Shown in pieces: positions 16,183 through 23,796 of a stretch of 46,538 nucleotides of DNA; position 1 is the first letter of the stretch, and each line of letters begins with the position of its first letter. Below the pieces are notes generated by a model. The model made no database searches. It saw only the letters and a program-made list of their open reading frames with translations, and had not been told where the DNA came from. The stretch is from Candidatus Gallispira edinburgensis. GTDB taxonomy: Bacteria > Bacillota > Clostridia > Lachnospirales > CAG-274. Where the stretch lies: assembly GCA_904395805.1 (NCBI GenBank), contig CAJFNV010000095.1:1-46538 (forward strand), written 5' to 3'. Both the position numbers and the translations under genes were made by a program.

Positions 16183-16986
16183 ATGATAATAGGAAACAGG
16201 GAATTTAAGGACAGAACATATGTAATGGGCATACTTAACGTAACTCCCGACAGTTTCAGCGACGGAGGCACACACAACACCCTTGATACAGCCCTTAAAC
16301 ACACCGAAAAAATGATAAATGAAGGTGCAGACATTATTGACGTGGGCGGTGAATCCACCCGCCTCGGCTACACACTTATAAGTGATGATGAAGAAATATC
16401 AAGAGTAGTCCCCGTTATTGAAAAAATAAAGGATAACTTTGATATACCAATATCCGTAGATACTTATAAATCAGCCGTTGCAGAAGCAGCGGCAAAGGCA
16501 GGTGCCGACCTTATAAATGATATATGGGGATTTAAATATGATGAAAAAGTTGCCGAAATAACAGCAAAGTATAACCTAGCCTGCTGTCTTATGCACAACA
16601 GAAAGGAAGCGGTTTACAATAATTTTATTGAAGATGTGCTTTCAGACCTTCAAGAAAGTATTTCTATTGCGGAAAAGCACGGTGTAAATAAAGACAAAAT
16701 AGTTCTTGACCCGGGAGTAGGCTTTGCAAAAACCTATGAACAGAATTTAGAGATCATAAACAAACTTGAAGAACTTCACAAACTTAATTGCCCCCTTCTT
16801 TTAGGCACCTCCCGAAAATCCGTTATTGCCCTTACCCTTAATCTTCCCGTAAATGAAAGAGTTGAAGGCACGATCGCAACAACGGTAATAGGAGTTATAA
16901 AAAATTCTCTCTTTGTAAGAGTACACGATGTAAAAGAAAATAAAAGAGCCATATTAATGACAGAAAAAATATTAGGCAGGTGGTAA
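16183..16986 (+). CDS. folP: Dihydropteroate synthase
   Basis: 267 aa; joins p-aminobenzoate to dihydropterin pyrophosphate, the sulfonamide target. VMGILNVTPDSFSDGG, DVGGESTRLGY, SVDTYKSAVAEAA, NDIWG and LDPGVGFAKT are all present, and GTSRKSV supplies the pterin/phosphate contacts. Starts 12 nt after folC-HD with AAGGAG upstream. Its stop overlaps the sequence that serves as ribosome-binding site for the next gene. Confidence 0.97.
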   Translation: MIIGNREFKDRTYVMGILNVTPDSFSDGGTHNTLDTALKHTEKMINEGADIIDVGGESTRLGYTLISDDEEISRVVPVIEKIKDNFDIPISVDTYKSAVAEAAAKAGADLINDIWGFKYDEKVAEITAKYNLACCLMHNRKEAVYNNFIEDVLSDLQESISIAEKHGVNKDKIVLDPGVGFAKTYEQNLEIINKLEELHKLNCPLLLGTSRKSVIALTLNLPVNERVEGTIATTVIGVIKNSLFVRVHDVKENKRAILMTEKILGRW

Positions 16987-16988
16987 AT

Positions 16989-17807
16989 ATGGGAAAAGTA
17001 ATTATTGAAAGCCTTGACTGCTTTGGCAGGCACGGAGTTTTAAAGGAAGAAAACACACTGGGGCAGAGATTTTTTGTAACCTGTATTATGGATACGGATT
17101 TTGAATCTGCTGCCGAAAATGACGATATAACAAAGGCTGTAAATTATGCCGAGGTATCAAAATTTATTACCTTATATGTAAGAAATAATATTTTCAGGCT
17201 TATAGAAACTCTTGCATCAAGGCTTGCAGATGAAATACTTATCAATTTCAATGTCAGCGCAGTTACAGTAAAAATAGAAAAGCCTTCCGCTCCCGTAGGA
17301 CTGCCCCTTAAGACCGTTGCAGCCCAGATAACCAAAAAATGGAGCAAGGCATATTTAAGCATAGGCTCAAATCTCGGCGACAAAAAAGCATACCTTGATT
17401 TTGCCATATCTTCACTTAAAGAAGATAAAAACATAAGAGTAACAAAGGTATCTTCTTATATTGAAACAGAACCCTACGGCTACACAGAGCAGGATGAATT
17501 TTTAAACTGCTGTACGGAAATCGAAACAATATATTCACCCCATAATCTTTTAAAAACGGTAAACTCAATTGAAATGAGTGCAGACAGGAAAAGAGAAATA
17601 CACTGGGGACCAAGAACACTTGACATTGATATTGTTTTGTGCGATAATATAATATTAAATGATACAAAGCTTACAATCCCCCATATTGATATGGAAAACA
17701 GGTTTTTTGTTCTTAAACCTCTTTGTGAAATTGCACCCTATGCAATTAACCCTGTAAATAACAGGTCTGTTAAACAAATGTACGCTGACTTGAAAAACAG
17801 TATTTAA
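16989..17807 (+). CDS. folBK: Bifunctional dihydroneopterin aldolase / HPPK (FolB-FolK fusion)
   Basis: 272 aa in two domains. Residues 1-~117 are FolB (ESLDCFGRHGVLKEE, with the later Lys in VKIEKPSAP), which cleaves dihydroneopterin to hydroxymethyl-dihydropterin and glycolaldehyde. Residues ~118-272 are FolK (AYLSIGSNLGDKKAYL, ETEPYGYTEQDEFLNC, WGPRTLDIDIVL, PHIDMENRFFVLKPL), which pyrophosphorylates that product for FolP. The start is the ATG at 16989 with AGGTGG five bases before it, rather than the GTG at 16980 that overlaps folP. FolE (GTP cyclohydrolase) is absent from the window. Confidence 0.95.
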   Translation: MGKVIIESLDCFGRHGVLKEENTLGQRFFVTCIMDTDFESAAENDDITKAVNYAEVSKFITLYVRNNIFRLIETLASRLADEILINFNVSAVTVKIEKPSAPVGLPLKTVAAQITKKWSKAYLSIGSNLGDKKAYLDFAISSLKEDKNIRVTKVSSYIETEPYGYTEQDEFLNCCTEIETIYSPHNLLKTVNSIEMSADRKREIHWGPRTLDIDIVLCDNIILNDTKLTIPHIDMENRFFVLKPLCEIAPYAINPVNNRSVKQMYADLKNSI

Positions 17808-17822
17808 CATATTAAACAAAAT

Positions 17823-17845
17823 AAGGGCGAAAATCTCTCGCCCTT
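17823..17845 (+). terminator. Possible terminator of the folate operon
   Basis: AAGGGCGA (17823-17830) pairs with TCGCCCTT (17838-17845). There is no T-run after it, so termination may be weak and bioB could receive read-through. Confidence 0.5.
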
Positions 17846-17859
17846 GTATAAACTTGAAA

Positions 17860-17893
17860 TCGTAAACCTATTATAAGTAAATAAAGTTGACGA
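17860..17893 (+). promoter_or_regulatory. Predicted BirA (biotin repressor) operator
   Basis: Half-sites TCGTAAACC (17860-17868) and AGTTGACGA (17885-17893) form an inverted repeat (7 of 9 complementary) with a 16-bp AT-rich spacer containing TATTATAAG. This matches the two-half-site layout of Firmicute BirA operators (GTAAAC...GTTTAC type). It ends at the bioB Shine-Dalgarno. Confidence 0.6.
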
Positions 17894-17904
17894 AAGGATA
17901 TGTT

Positions 17905-18849
17905 ATGGAACTTTACAACAAAATAATAAACGGATATATACCACAAAAAGAAGATTTAATACCCCTTATAAATTATGATCTGGAAGAACTCTGCAATTAT
18001 GCAAATGAAATAAGAAAGCACTTCTGCGGAGATGCCTTTGACATATGTACAATAATAAACGGCAAAAGCGGCAAATGTCCCGAGGACTGTAAGTACTGTG
18101 CCCAGTCTGCCCATTATAATACTGACTGTCAGACATATACCCTTTTAAGTACAGAAGAAATAAAAAAGGATGCCAAGTACAATGCAGATAAAGGCATAAT
18201 GCACTATTCAGTAGTTACATCAGGTAAAAAACTTTCAAAAGCTGAAATTTCATCCCTATGCAATACATACAGAGAAATATCACAAAGCTGTAATATCCGC
18301 CTTTGTGCATCTCACGGACTTCTGAAAAAAAGTGATTTTGAAGCAATACATTCAGCAGGTGTTATGCGCTATCACAACAATCTGGAAACATCAGCAGGCT
18401 TTTTTAAAAACATATGCACGACCCACAGTCAGGAGGATAAAATAAAAGCAATCAATTCAGCTCAGTCTGCAGGTCTTGAAATATGCAGCGGAGGCATAAT
18501 GGGACTTGGTGAAACAATGGAGGACAGAATTGATATGGCACTTCAGATTCGTGAACTCAATGCAGTGTCAGTACCTATAAATATATTAAACCCAATTAAA
18601 AACACACCTCTTGAAAACAACAAAATACTCACATTAAACGAAGTAAGACGTATTGTAGCAATTTTCAGATTTGCCCTGCCCGATAAATATATAAAGCTTG
18701 CCGGTGGGAGAGGACTGCTCCCCGATAAAGGCAAAAGTGTTTTTATGTCCGGAGCAAACGGAGCTATAACAGGGGATATGCTTACAACTTCAGGCATTAC
18801 TGTTGATGAGGACAAAAAAATGCTTGCCGATTTAGGATATATAATTTAA
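17905..18849 (+). CDS. bioB: Biotin synthase
   Basis: 314-aa radical SAM enzyme that inserts sulfur into dethiobiotin. The CX3CX2C cluster motif CPEDCKYC supplies Cys58, Cys62 and Cys65 for the 4Fe-4S centre, and the CAQSAHYNT motif follows. RLCASHGLL, YHNNLETS and ICSGGIMGLGE are family segments, and the final KLAGGRG is typical. I start at the ATG at 17905 (AAAGGA just upstream), not the TTG at 17887 that lies inside the predicted BirA operator. No other bio gene is present, so the cell either has the rest elsewhere or uses imported dethiobiotin. Confidence 0.95.
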   Translation: MELYNKIINGYIPQKEDLIPLINYDLEELCNYANEIRKHFCGDAFDICTIINGKSGKCPEDCKYCAQSAHYNTDCQTYTLLSTEEIKKDAKYNADKGIMHYSVVTSGKKLSKAEISSLCNTYREISQSCNIRLCASHGLLKKSDFEAIHSAGVMRYHNNLETSAGFFKNICTTHSQEDKIKAINSAQSAGLEICSGGIMGLGETMEDRIDMALQIRELNAVSVPINILNPIKNTPLENNKILTLNEVRRIVAIFRFALPDKYIKLAGGRGLLPDKGKSVFMSGANGAITGDMLTTSGITVDEDKKMLADLGYII

Positions 18850-18901
18850 CAATATGATTAAATATTACAAAAACTTTAATGAATTTTTAATTATTATACT
18901 A

Positions 18902-18930
18902 TTGATAGTTTTATTTTCAGGGTATATACT
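18902..18930 (+). promoter_or_regulatory. Promoter of the WG-repeat protein
   Basis: TTGATA (18902-18907), 17-bp spacer, TATACT (18925-18930), followed by AGGAGG ahead of the ATG at 18961. Confidence 0.7.
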
Positions 18931-18960
18931 TAGAATACAAAGTATCAGGAGGTAGTCAGA

Positions 18961-20262
18961 ATGAAAATAAAGCAATTCACAGCAGCCGCTCTTGCAGGCA
19001 TTTCACTTCTCACTGTTAATGTATATGCCTACAGCAGTCTTGAAGTCAATGAATGGATTGATGACAAGAGCGCAGTTTCCAAATATACAGTTGTTTCCGA
19101 TTCAAAGGGTTTAAAAGGAATAGCTGACAAAAGCGGTACTATAATAATAGATACCGTATACAATGATATTAAGGAAATTCCCGGCTGGGAAAAATTTGCC
19201 GTTCAGAAAAAAGACGGTAAATGGACAATTATAAATATTACGGGAGGCACTTACTTCCAGACCACATATGACTACATAGACACACAGTATTGTGACAAAG
19301 GATATGTGGAAGCAGGCTATTACGGAGAAAATGAGTTTAAAAACAAAGTAGGAATAATTGATAAAAATATGAATTTGATAGTTCCCGCAGAATACCAGAC
19401 ATACATATTCACCGATAAAGACGGTATGATTTTAGGAAAGCTCAATTCAGACAACAATTATGATTACTACAAACTTACCGAAGATAACTCACTTGAATAT
19501 ACAGCCACTCTCCCGGGCATATTGACTGCTAATTCAGAAAATGGCTTATACTACATAAAGTCATATAAGTCATGCCGGAAATATGACTCCGAAACAGAGA
19601 AATATTCTGCAGGCTATATTACGACCCTTGGATTAGCTGATGAAGACTACAATGTAATAATTGAGCCAATATATGAAAATACTTCATTTTCATTTAATAA
19701 CGGTCTTGCCATTGTTAAAAAGGGAAGTACAAGCTATGAAGAAAAGGTTTCAGGCAGTATCGGCAACGGAAAATACGGTATAATTGATAAAACGGGCACA
19801 GAAATTACAGAATGTATATATGATTCAATAACCCGTTCTGGAACAAATTATACATTTACACTCGACAACGAAAAAACAACTCTTTCCGTAAATGAACTTT
19901 TGGGAAACAGTAACACAATTTCAGTCATTATAGACGGGACAAAACTTGCCACAGACAATGCACCCGTTATAGTTGACAATTATACTCTCCTTCCCCTGAG
20001 AGATATATCAGAGGCGCTGGGAGCGGAAGTAAGCTGGGATGCTCATACAAAAACAGCAGTTATAACAAAGGATAACAACATAATTTCAATAACGGTAAAT
20101 TCAGACACAATGCTTGTAAACAATAACAGTGTATCTGTTTCTGTTCCCGCTCAGATAATAAACAACACAACATACATTCCCGTCAGAAATCTTGCAACGG
20201 CACTTAACTGTCTTGTAAACTGGGATCAGGAAAATAAAATTGTAAATATAAATACTATTTAA
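18961..20262 (+). CDS. Secreted WG-repeat protein with C-terminal stalk domain
   Basis: 433 aa. A signal peptide (KIKQFTAAALAGISLLTVNVYA) is followed by about four WG-type repeats, with cores such as LKGIADKSGTIIID, KWTIINITGG, KVGIIDKNMNLIVP and KYGIIDKTGTEITE. Residues ~320-433 match the copper amine oxidase N-terminal-like stalk domain (VIIDGTKLATDNAPVIVDN, LLPLRDISEALGAEVSWD, then a second IPVRNLATALNCLVNWD unit). Despite the Pfam name this domain has no oxidase activity; it is common in clostridial exported proteins. Probably a surface or envelope binding protein; the ligand is unknown. Monocistronic, with its own promoter and a strong terminator. Confidence 0.85.
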   Translation: MKIKQFTAAALAGISLLTVNVYAYSSLEVNEWIDDKSAVSKYTVVSDSKGLKGIADKSGTIIIDTVYNDIKEIPGWEKFAVQKKDGKWTIINITGGTYFQTTYDYIDTQYCDKGYVEAGYYGENEFKNKVGIIDKNMNLIVPAEYQTYIFTDKDGMILGKLNSDNNYDYYKLTEDNSLEYTATLPGILTANSENGLYYIKSYKSCRKYDSETEKYSAGYITTLGLADEDYNVIIEPIYENTSFSFNNGLAIVKKGSTSYEEKVSGSIGNGKYGIIDKTGTEITECIYDSITRSGTNYTFTLDNEKTTLSVNELLGNSNTISVIIDGTKLATDNAPVIVDNYTLLPLRDISEALGAEVSWDAHTKTAVITKDNNIISITVNSDTMLVNNNSVSVSVPAQIINNTTYIPVRNLATALNCLVNWDQENKIVNINTI

Positions 20263-20304
20263 AATACAAAAGCACTTCCGGCATGTGAAGTGCTTTTGTA
20301 TTTT
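20261..20304. terminator. Bidirectional terminator after the WG-repeat gene
   Basis: A perfect 18-bp inverted repeat, arms 20261-20278 and 20287-20304, loop 8 nt, with A4 before and T4 after, so it can work on both strands. Confidence 0.85.
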
Positions 20305-20393
20305 AAACGAGTATGTGAAAAAAACTCTGTAAATATTATTATTTAATAATTAGGCTTTCTATGATAAAATAAAATCATAGGAGGCCTAAAATT

Positions 20394-20567
20394 ATGGCAA
20401 AAAAAGAAGTTTATAAGGTAAAACCAATGACAGAAGGAAAAAGGAATATCATAGCCGGATTATTACAGGAATATGACATCCAATCAGCAGAGGATATTCA
20501 AGAAGCCTTAATACAAACCCATGTCAAAAGCTCATGCTGTTCAATAGTAAGTCCTTCTCTTGTATAA
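20394..20567 (+). pseudogene. IS256-family transposase remnant (N-terminus only)
   Basis: With GGAGG upstream, the frame begins MAKKEVYKVKPMTEGKRN and continues AGLLQEYDIQSAEDIQEAL. I recognise this as the extreme N-terminus of IS256/mutator-type transposases, which normally run to about 400 aa. Similarity stops near 20510, where the expected continuation (KDLLGG type) is replaced by sequence belonging to the opposite-strand gene; the frame then runs to a chance stop at 20567. No catalytic DDE region remains. The segment 20305-20393 is probably the left end of the element. Confidence 0.8.
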
Positions 20568-21232
20568 AAATCGCCGAAGCAGTAATCAGGTAAAAAACTT
20601 CTTCCAAGTCTTACTTCACCTTCTGCAGGCTTAGTGTCACCTAAGTCACCGAACAATTCAGTCTGTGCGGCACTGCCCTCCTCAAAACGGTTTTCCTCCG
20701 TTACTGTTGCCTGACTTTCAGGCATAGGGATGCCCTTTTCATCAAAAACATCATTTACAACTTCTATAGCTTCAAGAGCCTTTGCAGCCCCCACATAAGG
20801 TGCACAATGATATACTGTTTCTGTTATTTCCACAGGTGTAAGTCCCGCATTAAGAGCTGAATACACATGAGTTCTTAAAATAGTTGTTGTACCGAGAGTT
20901 GTAAGGGATGCAAGGGCGATCATTTCCCTGTCCTTATCTGTAAGCTGTCCCTGCTGATAAAGCTCACCGTATACAAGCTTATTAACAATGTCGTAAAGCT
21001 CTGATTCGGCAATATTTTCGGGTATCTTACCGTCCTCATATAATTCATTAAATTTTTCAACAGCCAGCTTTTCTCTTTCTGACATATCACTTTCAGCCTC
21101 TTTTGTTACTGTAACATAAGTTTTTCCGCCTCTTGTTTCTCTTGACTCTATTTTATCTGCCCCGAAAGCATTTAAAGGCATTGCTCCCAATAAAACCATT
21201 GTACTTAATAAAACTGCTGTAAATCTTTTCAT
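20498..21232 (-). pseudogene. Secreted carboxymuconolactone decarboxylase-like protein, C-terminus cut by IS junction
   Basis: The frame encodes 244 aa: signal peptide (KRFTAVLLSTMVLLGAMPLNAFG), then a CMD/AhpD-like helical domain (residues ~97-165: LTDKDREMIALASLTTLGTT, HVYSALNAGLTPVEITETVYH). A second CMD unit starts at FLPDYCFGDFYTREGLT but stops after ELLTW, with a few residues and the stop codon (20500-20498) read from the transposase remnant. Intact relatives continue through a second CMD half, so the product is probably defective or altered. No CXXC redox pair is seen in the first domain. It follows the stalk-flavodoxin-hydrolase gene by 23 nt and was probably its operon partner. Confidence 0.8.
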
Positions 21233-21255
21233 AATTCAGTCCCCCGTTTCTTAAA

Positions 21256-23109
21256 TTAATTTACGTGATTTTCAAGATATTCTGTTACATAATCTAAAGC
21301 TGTCTGAGCATATTCACCTCTGAATCCGTGAACTGCACCCTCCAGAACATAAAGCTCTGCGGAAGGATATGTCTCTGCAGCTCTTTCTGAATATTCTACA
21401 GGCACGACCTCATCGGCATCTCCGTGTAAAATAAGAACATCCTTATCATAATTTCCTATTACACTGTATGGGTCAAAGTCAAAAAGGTCTTCAAAATATA
21501 CAGGACCTATGTCCATACCCATTAAATTGTAAGTTTCAGGAACATCATCTATACTGTCAAACCATTCATTTGCATTATCAGGTATGCAGAATGCAGGGAA
21601 ACACAGCATTAAACCCTTAATTTCGTCAACTCTGTCAGCTGCAACCAGTGCAGATACCATTCCACCCTGGCTTGCGCCTAAAAGGAACAGATTATCGGTA
21701 TCTACATATGACTGTGCCTTAACTGTGTCAATAACAGCATCAAGATCTGTTTCTTCCGTAAATATAGACATTTCCTTTGGGATCAGATCACTTTTGCTGT
21801 TGTTTCCTCCGCCGCAGAAATCAAAACAATAAACTGCATATCCCTTTGCGGCTAATGCTTCACCGTAGATCCTGCCGTTTTCATTTGTTCCGCCAAAGCC
21901 ATGTGAATATATGACCGCAGGCACTTTATCTCCTGCATTTACAGGTCTGTACATAACACCGTATATATTTTTGCCGTCATTATCACAGCTTAACTCTTCC
22001 GTTATATATTCATATTCACCTGAACTGCTGTCATTTGCAGCAATATTTAATTCAGCAACAGCATCACTTACTTCTTCCAGGGCATTTACGGCATTATCAC
22101 CTTCAATTGTAAATCCGTCAAGTACATTTGCATCAGGAAGAGCTTCCCTTATATCTCTTACACTGCTGCCCAGTCCGCTTCCCTTATGAGTAGAAAATGG
22201 TATTACGGTTTTGCCGCTGAAATCATATTCTTCAAGGAAAGTATACACAGGCATAGGTGCTGTACCCCACCATATGGGGTAACCTATAAATATAGTGTCA
22301 TAATCATCAAAGTTTTCAACATGAGTCTTTAATGCAGGTCTGTAATCCTCATCAAGCTCATCATTAGCCTGATCCACATTTTCATCATAATCTGCAGGAT
22401 AAAGCTCTTCTGTCTGAATACTGAACACATCTCCTCCGATTTCATTGTGTATCATATCCGCAACTATTTTGGTATTGCCCTCAATTCCCACATTCTGAGG
22501 ATTAAGGCTTGCAGAGCTTGATGCATCAACAACATCATCCGGCTCAATATTTTCAGCTCTTGAAAAATAGGCAATTAAAATTTTGTTTGAGGACTCTGAA
22601 GGAGTTTCAATAACCTCAGGCTGATAGTTATCAGCTGTTTCCTCTTCTTTTGTAATAGTAATACTTCTTGTATCGGCATCCCATCGGGTATTAAAGCCAA
22701 AACTTTCAGCTATAAACCTTATAGGAAGCATTGTTCTTCCGTTAATAATGGCAGGCGCCGTATCAAGACTTCTTTCTTCTCCGTTCAAATAAGCTGTTGT
22801 ACTGCCTGTAACAAGCTCAATTTCATTATCACCGTACATTAATGAAGCTGTATGTGTATCATTATCCCATTCAACACTTCCGCCCATAGCTTCAATTATC
22901 GTTCGTACCGGCACAAGAGTTCTGCTGTCCTGTATAACAGGAGCCGTACCCATTCCCGGATCGATTTCCGTTTCACTGCCGTTTACAGTCATTATGGGAT
23001 TATCCACCTGCAAAACAACAGTAGTGCTGCTTGTATCAGCAAAGCTGCTTATCCCCAGTGCTGACACAAGTACAATTCCGCTCAAAAACACCGCCAGACT
23101 TTTCTTCAT
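21256..23109 (-). CDS. Secreted triple fusion: stalk domain, flavodoxin, alpha/beta hydrolase
   Basis: 617 aa. Signal peptide (SLAVFLSGIVLVSALGISSFA). Residues ~35-155: stalk domain with TLVPVRTIIEAMGGSVEWD and MLPIRFIAESFGFNTRWD. Residues ~172-350: flavodoxin domain (KILIAYFSRAENI, FIGYPIWWGTAPMPVYTFLE, STHKGSGLGSS). Residues ~368-617: dienelactone hydrolase-like alpha/beta hydrolase, with SHGFGG oxyanion region and apparent triad Ser480 (GASQGG), Asp566 (GDADEVVP) and His594 (GAVHGF). An extracytoplasmic flavin protein joined to a hydrolase is unusual; a role in redox or ester chemistry on an external substrate is inference. AAGGAGG fixes the start. It lies under a promoter with a MerR-type 19-bp spacer and is divergent from a merR gene. 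Confidence 0.88.
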   Translation of the reverse strand: MKKSLAVFLSGIVLVSALGISSFADTSSTTVVLQVDNPIMTVNGSETEIDPGMGTAPVIQDSRTLVPVRTIIEAMGGSVEWDNDTHTASLMYGDNEIELVTGSTTAYLNGEERSLDTAPAIINGRTMLPIRFIAESFGFNTRWDADTRSITITKEEETADNYQPEVIETPSESSNKILIAYFSRAENIEPDDVVDASSSASLNPQNVGIEGNTKIVADMIHNEIGGDVFSIQTEELYPADYDENVDQANDELDEDYRPALKTHVENFDDYDTIFIGYPIWWGTAPMPVYTFLEEYDFSGKTVIPFSTHKGSGLGSSVRDIREALPDANVLDGFTIEGDNAVNALEEVSDAVAELNIAANDSSSGEYEYITEELSCDNDGKNIYGVMYRPVNAGDKVPAVIYSHGFGGTNENGRIYGEALAAKGYAVYCFDFCGGGNNSKSDLIPKEMSIFTEETDLDAVIDTVKAQSYVDTDNLFLLGASQGGMVSALVAADRVDEIKGLMLCFPAFCIPDNANEWFDSIDDVPETYNLMGMDIGPVYFEDLFDFDPYSVIGNYDKDVLILHGDADEVVPVEYSERAAETYPSAELYVLEGAVHGFRGEYAQTALDYVTEYLENHVN

Positions 23110-23148
23110 ATCATTTCCTCCTTTTTCGGTTTAAGTTGTTACATGTTT

Positions 23149-23179
23149 ATTCTACAAGCTAAAGTCAACTTTATGTCAA
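23149..23179 (-). promoter_or_regulatory. MerR-type promoter with 19-bp spacer and central dyad
   Basis: Minus-strand TTGACA (23179-23174), 19-bp spacer, TAGAAT (23154-23149). The spacer and its edge hold the palindrome TAAAGT-CA-ACTTTA (plus-strand 23160-23173). A 19-bp spacer with a central dyad is the hallmark of promoters activated by MerR-family proteins through DNA distortion. It drives the fusion gene and the truncated CMD gene. Confidence 0.75.
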
Positions 23180-23221
23180 GTACTTTTTTTGATTTTTTTT
23201 AATTTTTTTTATTTTATGGCA

Positions 23222-23250
23222 TTGACATTGATTTTTTTAAGTGCTATAAT
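23222..23250 (+). promoter_or_regulatory. merR promoter
   Basis: Consensus TTGACA (23222-23227), 17 bp, TATAAT (23245-23250); 62 nt ahead of the chosen start. Confidence 0.85.
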
Positions 23251-23312
23251 CATACAGCAACATGAAGTTAACATTAGATTTAATATATAAACTATTTCAA
23301 GGAGGAGTAATT

Positions 23313-23741
23313 ATGGTATATTCAATAGGTGAAGTTTCCGAAAAGATGGGAATACCGGTATCTACATTAAGATATTATGATAAAGAAGGCATACTGCCTC
23401 TTGTTGAAAGAAGTGAAAACGGCAGACGTGTATTTACAGATAAGGATCTGATAATGCTTAACACAATAGAGTGCTTAAAAAACACAGGTATGCAGTTAAA
23501 GGACATCAAGCAGTACATAGACTGGTGTGCCGAAGGTTCCTCTACAGCGCAGCAAAGATATGACCTTTTTGCAGAACGTAAAAAAGCAGTTGAGGAACAA
23601 ATCGCTCAACTGCAGAAAACTCTTAAAACAATTAATTATAAATATGAATTTTATAGGAAAGCTTTGGAACAGGGCTATCCCGATGTATGTGATTCCGACC
23701 GTTCGGATCTGGCTAGCAGAATTCTTGACGGAAGTCTTTGA
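23313..23741 (+). CDS. MerR-family transcriptional regulator
   Basis: 142 aa. The N-terminal winged helix (YSIGEVSEKMGIPVSTLRYY, then DKEGILPLVERSENGRR) is followed by a long coiled coil (residues ~80-120, QRYDLFAERKKAVEEQIAQL) and a short C-terminus without an evident metal-binding Cys set. The start is the ATG at 23313, with AAGGAGG before it, rather than an upstream in-frame ATG at 23262. Members of this subgroup often sit beside flavodoxin, aldo/keto reductase and CMD genes in Firmicutes (recalled). It is divergent from the secreted flavodoxin-hydrolase unit, whose promoter has a MerR-style spacer, so it most likely controls that unit. Confidence 0.92.
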   Translation: MVYSIGEVSEKMGIPVSTLRYYDKEGILPLVERSENGRRVFTDKDLIMLNTIECLKNTGMQLKDIKQYIDWCAEGSSTAQQRYDLFAERKKAVEEQIAQLQKTLKTINYKYEFYRKALEQGYPDVCDSDRSDLASRILDGSL

Positions 23742-23753
23742 TCCCAATTTATT

Positions 23754-23787
23754 AGGGCAGAAACATCATTTTTGATATTTCTGCCCT
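23754..23787. terminator. Bidirectional terminator between merR and hom
   Basis: AGGGCAGAAA (23754-23763) pairs with TTTCTGCCCT (23778-23787), 10 bp, loop 14 nt; T-rich on the plus-strand side. It serves the convergent merR and hom genes. Confidence 0.75.
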
Positions 23788-23796
23788 TTATATTTC

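Noticed and set aside
23262..23312. Longer N-terminus for the 142-aa MerR regulator
   Set aside because: The extra 17 codons lie before a perfect AAGGAGG and do not resemble MerR N-termini.
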